From assembly GCA_013297575.1 (NCBI GenBank), contig JAAFHO010000141.1:1-10300 (forward strand): a stretch of 10,300 nucleotides of DNA. Reading direction: 5' to 3'. Position numbers and translations under genes: made by a program. Shown one piece after another: positions 7,101 to 10,300 of the stretch; position 1 is the first letter of the stretch, and every line of letters begins with the position of its first letter. This DNA is from Chitinophagales bacterium (GTDB taxonomy: Bacteria > Bacteroidota > Bacteroidia > Chitinophagales > Saprospiraceae). Below the pieces are notes generated by a model. The model ran no database searches and was not told where the DNA came from. It was given only the letters and a program-made list of their open reading frames with translations.

Positions 7101-8235
7101 CTTTGATAATGTGATATTTATCGCCTGATTTTGCAAAGTAGCGGTCTTTATATTTAGCCGCAATATCTTGTACATCCCGGTGCAGGTACGTACCAGCGCG
7201 GGCTTTAGTAATAGTCACCTCACTGAGATCGGTCGCAAAAATCTGAACAGGTATTATTGTTTTGTTTTTCTCTTGTATGGCATGGATGAGCATAGCAATC
7301 GAGTACGCTTCCTCACCCGTAGAACATGCTGGTACCCATATACGCAGTACTTCTTCTGCGGTTTTGTGCCGTAACAAATCCGGGAAAAGTTGCGTTTCGA
7401 GGTGCACGAATGCGTCTGGGTCTCTGAAAAATTTGGTTACATTGATCAATAGATCGTTGGACAACAAAGTGACCTCTTGGCTATTTTCTTGTAACACCTG
7501 AATATAATCTTGTATTTTTCGTATTCCTCTCTGCTGCATTTTATGGTTAATGCGTCGGCGGATGGTAGGCGTTTTGTAATGACTAAAATCTATGCCATTC
7601 GCTTTTTGCAAGAGCTGAAAAATAGTATTCAAATCATTCGTTGCAACATTGGCCATATACTCTCTTTTGGTAAAATTATGGCTACTTAGGTAAACCAATT
7701 CGCGCGCAATAGCAACGGGATCAAGTACGTAATCAACAATTCCAGCGGCAATAGCAGAATCGGGCATACTGTTGGCTTGTGCGGAGGTATCTTGAGCAAA
7801 AGTGATGCCGCCAGCATCTTTTATGGCTTTCAGCCCCTGCGTACCATCACTTGCATTACCCGAAAGAATCACCCCAATTACCTTTTCCTTGTGGGTTTGA
7901 GCCAGCGAAGTAAAGAGGATATCAATGGAAATAATGGCATCTTTTTCCTTCCGATCGCTGAGTTGAATATGTCCATCTGTTACCTTAATTATTTTATTGC
8001 TAGGAATAACATAAACGTTATTGGGCAGGATTTGCTCCATATTCTCTATATCCTGCACTTTCATTTTAGTGATCTTCGTCAGAATAGTCGTTAACAGACT
8101 TTTATGGTTGGGGCTGAGGTGTTGCACATAGATAAATGCCATCCCGGTATCGGAAGGCAAGTTTCTAAACAATGTACTTACAGCCTCAAGGCCTCCAACG
8201 GAAGCACCAATAGCAACTACTGTGAATGATTTCAT
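4114..8235 (-). CDS. CheB-CheR-PAS-hybrid histidine kinase-REC-Hpt fusion protein
   Basis: This 1373-residue protein carries many signalling modules. The CheB methylesterase domain (1-185) has a complete apparent triad: Ser12 (GASVGG), His39 (VQHLSP) and Asp130 (NASDG). It lacks the N-terminal receiver of classical CheB. The CheR methyltransferase (about 196-465) has the SAM-binding stretch WVPACSTGEEAYS (300-312) and CNLLIYF (406-412). A PAS-like region (500-610), a long coiled coil (630-720, rich in NEELE/SREELEVTNEEL heptads) and a second PAS (720-835) follow. The kinase has HisKA His879 (MSHEIRTP) and HATPase with NLLSNAVKF, DTGVGI and GGTGLGL (992-1063). REC has Asp1168, Thr1197 and Lys1219. 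The Hpt domain has His1308. No transmembrane segment is visible, so it is probably cytoplasmic. It lies 11 bp after the preceding regulator gene. CheB/CheR domains normally act on receptor glutamates, but no receptor gene is nearby; the target could be remote or the domains may have another role. Confidence 0.93.
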   Translation of the reverse strand: MKSFTVVAIGASVGGLEAVSTLFRNLPSDTGMAFIYVQHLSPNHKSLLTTILTKITKMKVQDIENMEQILPNNVYVIPSNKIIKVTDGHIQLSDRKEKDAIISIDILFTSLAQTHKEKVIGVILSGNASDGTQGLKAIKDAGGITFAQDTSAQANSMPDSAIAAGIVDYVLDPVAIARELVYLSSHNFTKREYMANVATNDLNTIFQLLQKANGIDFSHYKTPTIRRRINHKMQQRGIRKIQDYIQVLQENSQEVTLLSNDLLINVTKFFRDPDAFVHLETQLFPDLLRHKTAEEVLRIWVPACSTGEEAYSIAMLIHAIQEKNKTIIPVQIFATDLSEVTITKARAGTYLHRDVQDIAAKYKDRYFAKSGDKYHIIKEIREMCIFAPHNILQDPPFSRMDFVSCCNLLIYFDAAAQKKVFSALHFALRDGGFLMLGKAESVGTASLLFTQIEPKYKIYLRKKNVGTQRIIELLPHLPRTTMAIKKISPVIKTADHNPIGIENAIDAMLLANYMPACAVINKEMEVLQFRGAVSLFLEYPSGKASLNILKLAKTEFAFELRIAIQEALKTKATIYKSDIEINIESKMKILSFEVSPLKIDWDEPLLLLVFKLTEPIHPPMASSTTNQIKTTLKDQKIKKLTAELNTIRNEIKAITELQETTFEELQSAHEEIVSSNEEYQTLNEELETSREELEVTNEELMSSNQEFQVRNDLLTESEEYSESIFATIQKPILILDKDFIVKSANNSFYQKFFLKKEETEGRSLFDLGDKQWDLPELRLALHQTISPKVSIERFEFSQTFPNIGELTLLLYARFIIQKTNKEQLILFAIEDITEQKMLATQLIEAKVFAERATFIAEEQKEAAENATKAKQQFLANMSHEIRTPMNSIIGFTKVVLKTDLTAKQKEYLTAIQMSGDALIVLINDILDLAKVESGKMTFEQIPFNMATSLSNMIHLFDAKAQEKNITLTLEHDPKIPEVLLGDPIRLHQIVLNLLSNAVKFTMQGSINVSAHVLEENDEVAKIEISVKDTGVGIDAHNINTIFDNFQQASIETSRKYGGTGLGLAIAKQLVEQQNGSIHVKSIIDKGSTFSFILNFKKTNEKAALETVGIELDQDIKHIKVLVVEDMPLNQLLIKTLLDDFGFDRDIVDNGKIAIERLKTKSYDIILMDLQMPEMNGFEATEYIRNTLRSRTPIIALTADVTSADLAKSSAVGMDDYVAKPIDEKVLYQKIIALVQKNTPKLSETKAEVLEIEQISYTNLNYLRQRTQNNSGTILEIIAAYLDQTPPLIHTMKQSFIEKNWNTLHATVHKMLPSFNIVGIHTDFEIMAHKVIEFARSEQQQQDGIEDIVLQLENVCLQACKELEAAAKMMKQTQ

Positions 8236-8246
8236 GGTTGGTGTTT

Positions 8247-8681
8247 TTACATTCTTTCCATATACCAGTTCAATTCTTTTTCCATTTTTTTGTATTTAAA
8301 AATGGTGGTAATGATTTTTTGAAGGCGTACAAAGGCGGTTTCACTTTTAACGACATAATCAAATGCCCTGTGGTGCATACAACTGATGGCCACGTCAATT
8401 TTATCTTGACTGGACAGCATAACGACTGGAATATCGGGGTTGTATGCTTTTATTTTATCCAATGTTTCGATACCATTCATGGCATCTTTTTCAATACCAT
8501 CGAGGTGATAATCTAAAATAATCACATCGGGGCAGTGTGACAATTGTTTGATGCACTCCTCGCCTGTTGGATAAGCTTCTATTTCAAAATCGGCGTGTTG
8601 GAGCAATTCAACTTCGAGCATTTTTAGAAATACGGCATCATCGTCCACGAGGAACAATTTTATTTTTTCTTTATGATTCAT
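8247..8681 (-). CDS. single-domain response regulator (CheY-like)
   Basis: This 144-residue protein is almost entirely one receiver domain. The acidic cluster Asp13-Asp14-Asp15, phospho-acceptor Asp57 (VIILDYHLDG), Ser90 in place of the usual Thr, and Lys112 are all present. The lysine is followed by serine (VVKSE) rather than the usual proline. The last 20 residues (KYKKMEKELNWYMERM region) look like a short charged helix. There is no output domain. The ATG overlaps the 3' end of the upstream hybrid kinase by 11 bp, and the CheB-CheR kinase starts 11 bp after its stop, so all three are probably one transcript. By position it is the natural phosphate acceptor from either Hpt domain. Specificity between the two kinases cannot be judged from sequence alone. 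Confidence 0.92.
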   Translation of the reverse strand: MNHKEKIKLFLVDDDAVFLKMLEVELLQHADFEIEAYPTGEECIKQLSHCPDVIILDYHLDGIEKDAMNGIETLDKIKAYNPDIPVVMLSSQDKIDVAISCMHHRAFDYVVKSETAFVRLQKIITTIFKYKKMEKELNWYMERM

Positions 8682-10300
8682 AATTACTATTTTTAATCCG
8701 ATTAAAATCTGCTGTTAACTCTTTACAGGCATGGTTGCAAACATTTTCAATGGTTAATATCAAATCAAATATGCTTTCAGTCTGCTGTTGCGTTCGGGCA
8801 AATTCCTGTACTTTTTTAGCCATACTTTCCACTTCGGTACTAATACCTACCATAGCAAAAGAGGGAATCAAGGCATGTACTGCTGCGTACAAAGTCTCCC
8901 AATTTTTATTCAACATGCTTTGCTTCATGGTATTCACCAAGGCGGGTGTTTGTTCCAGATATTCCGTAAGTATTTCTAACATCATGCCTGCTGAGTCGTT
9001 TTTGGTGCGTTGCAGCAGATATTCCAAATCTGTATATTTCAGGTGTTTATTTACTTTTGCTTCTGGTGTTTTGTTGGTTTTAATTGGGGCATTTTTTTTC
9101 ACCAAACTAAGTATTTTACTGTAAAGCAGGTTTTCATCCACGGGTTTTGCGATATAATCATTCATCCCGACGGCTTTGCATTTGGCCAAATCGACGGTGG
9201 TGACATCGGCTGTTAGGGCTACAATAGGGATTTTAGAGTGCATCTTATTGCGAATGTATTCTGTGGCTTCAAAGCCGTTCATCTCAGGCATTTGGAGATC
9301 CATCAGAATAATATCATAGGATTTGGTTTGTAGTTTTTCGATAGCGATTTTCCCATTGGAGGCGATATCGCGTTCAAATCCGAAATCATCCAGCAGGGTT
9401 TTCATCAATAATTGATTGAGCGCAATGTCTTCCACGACCAATACTTTGATACCCCGAAATTCCGTATCTATTTCAATCGTTTGTATTTCTAATTCCGCTT
9501 CTGCACTGGTTTTTTTGAAACTTATGGTAAAACTGAAGGTAGATCCTTCGTCAATTTTACTGGTCACTTGGATATTGCCGCCCTGGGGTTCTACTAATTG
9601 CTTAACGATGGCTAGTCCCAGTCCGGTACCGCCAAACAAGCGGGCCGTTCCGCTGGATGCCTGTTGGAAATTATCAAAAATATTGGCTATTTTATTGCTT
9701 GGTATTCCGATACCTGTATCGGCAACAGAAAACTGAATGGTGGCCTGTTCCTCATCTTCGTTTAGGAGATGCACCGCAACTGTAATTTTGCCTTTTGACG
9801 TAAATTTCACGGCATTACTCACCAAATTTAGAATAATTTGATGCAAACGCACGGGGTCACCCACCAAAACTTCGGGGATTTTTGGATCATAAATTTTGAC
9901 GAGTTGTAGGTTTTTCTCCTGAATTTTTGCTTCAAAAAGGTGCAGCATTGCCGCAATGGAAGATGCCATTTTGAACGGTATTTTTTCAAACGTCATTTTA
10001 CCGGCATCTACTTTTGCAAGATCCAGTATATCGTTGATGAGAACAATCAGGGCATCGCCGCTCATTTTTATCGCCGTTAGGTATTCTTTTTGTTTGGCCG
10101 ATAAATCTGTTTTGAGTACAACTTTGGTAAAGCCAATAATCGCGTTCATAGGCGTACGGATTTCATGGCTCATGTTCGACAAAAACTGTTGTTTGGATTT
10201 GACCGCGTCTTCGGCAATTTGTGTCGCAATTTCGGCCTTGGCTTTGGCTTCTTCGGCAATTGCGGTGGCCATTTCAGCAAATATTTTCGCCTCTGTCAAT
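8671..10300 (-). CDS. hybrid histidine kinase, HisKA-HATPase-REC-Hpt, N-terminus outside window
   Basis: This is the C-terminal 542 residues of a kinase whose 5' end lies beyond the right edge. The TTG at 10299 is an internal codon, since it falls within an alanine- and glutamate-rich helical linker (1-38). Residues counted from there: HisKA His45 (SNMSHEIRTP); HATPase with LHQIILNLVSNAVKF (152-166), DTGIGI (194-199) and GGTGLGL (223-229); REC about 284-400 with Asp334 (ILMDLQMPEMNG), Thr363 and Lys385; Hpt about 420-530 with His475. The sequence from linker to Hpt is strongly similar to residues 842-1370 of the neighbouring fusion, indicating a tandem gene or module duplication. The sensor domain is unseen, so the stimulus is unknown. 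A further CheB/CheR or PAS N-terminus is possible but not shown. Confidence 0.92.
   Translation of the reverse strand, partial: LTEAKIFAEMATAIAEEAKAKAEIATQIAEDAVKSKQQFLSNMSHEIRTPMNAIIGFTKVVLKTDLSAKQKEYLTAIKMSGDALIVLINDILDLAKVDAGKMTFEKIPFKMASSIAAMLHLFEAKIQEKNLQLVKIYDPKIPEVLVGDPVRLHQIILNLVSNAVKFTSKGKITVAVHLLNEDEEQATIQFSVADTGIGIPSNKIANIFDNFQQASSGTARLFGGTGLGLAIVKQLVEPQGGNIQVTSKIDEGSTFSFTISFKKTSAEAELEIQTIEIDTEFRGIKVLVVEDIALNQLLMKTLLDDFGFERDIASNGKIAIEKLQTKSYDIILMDLQMPEMNGFEATEYIRNKMHSKIPIVALTADVTTVDLAKCKAVGMNDYIAKPVDENLLYSKILSLVKKNAPIKTNKTPEAKVNKHLKYTDLEYLLQRTKNDSAGMMLEILTEYLEQTPALVNTMKQSMLNKNWETLYAAVHALIPSFAMVGISTEVESMAKKVQEFARTQQQTESIFDLILTIENVCNHACKELTADFNRIKNSNYES

Noticed and set aside
6774..7175. 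Open frames overlapping the CheB-CheR fusion on both strands
   Set aside because: They lie wholly within a well-supported coding region, encode no recognisable motif, and are low-complexity shadows.
10297..10299. TTG as start of the right-hand hybrid kinase
   Set aside because: The paralogue has the same helical linker in the middle of a long protein, so the gene continues past the edge.

Overview
The window looks like a chromosomal segment from a member of the Bacteroidota. Two sites match the phylum's -7 promoter consensus TAnnTTTG, clear Shine-Dalgarno sequences are scarce, and the protein families (a two-domain Nfu-type protein, a CheB-CheR-PAS hybrid kinase, REC-Hpt hybrid kinases) are common there. 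The base composition is moderately AT-rich. I cannot name a genus. No tRNA, rRNA, CRISPR array, transposase or phage gene is visible.

Left part (1-2960, plus strand): the 3' end of a beta-CASP metallo-beta-lactamase-fold protein, probably an RNA-processing nuclease. A 211-bp spacer follows, largely filled by a long imperfect palindrome (631-787) directly behind a promoter-like TACCTTTG. Next come an Nfu/NifU-type iron-sulfur cluster protein and, 3 bp later, a polytopic MOP-superfamily flippase, forming a likely two-gene operon. The flippase ends inside a palindrome followed by a 15-bp unit repeated three times, which separates the convergent gene blocks.

Right part (2987-10300, minus strand): a signalling cluster read from right to left. 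It begins with a hybrid histidine kinase cut by the window edge (HisKA-HATPase-REC-Hpt). An overlapping single-domain response regulator follows, and 11 bp later a 1373-residue fusion of CheB methylesterase, CheR methyltransferase, PAS-like regions, a coiled coil, histidine kinase, REC and Hpt. After a terminator-like hairpin and a new -7-like element comes a second unit: a stand-alone receiver protein overlapping by 4 bp (ATGA) a small secreted protein of unknown function.

The two kinases share a paralogous C-terminal half of about 540 residues, roughly three quarters identical in the receiver domain by eye. Each ends in an Hpt domain, so each could pass phosphate to a separate receiver. The two stand-alone receivers next door are the obvious candidates. 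No DNA-binding output domain and no chemoreceptor is encoded in the window, so the output is unknown. The most unusual non-coding signal is the 631-787 palindrome, whose only two outer-arm mismatches become G-U pairs in plus-strand RNA.
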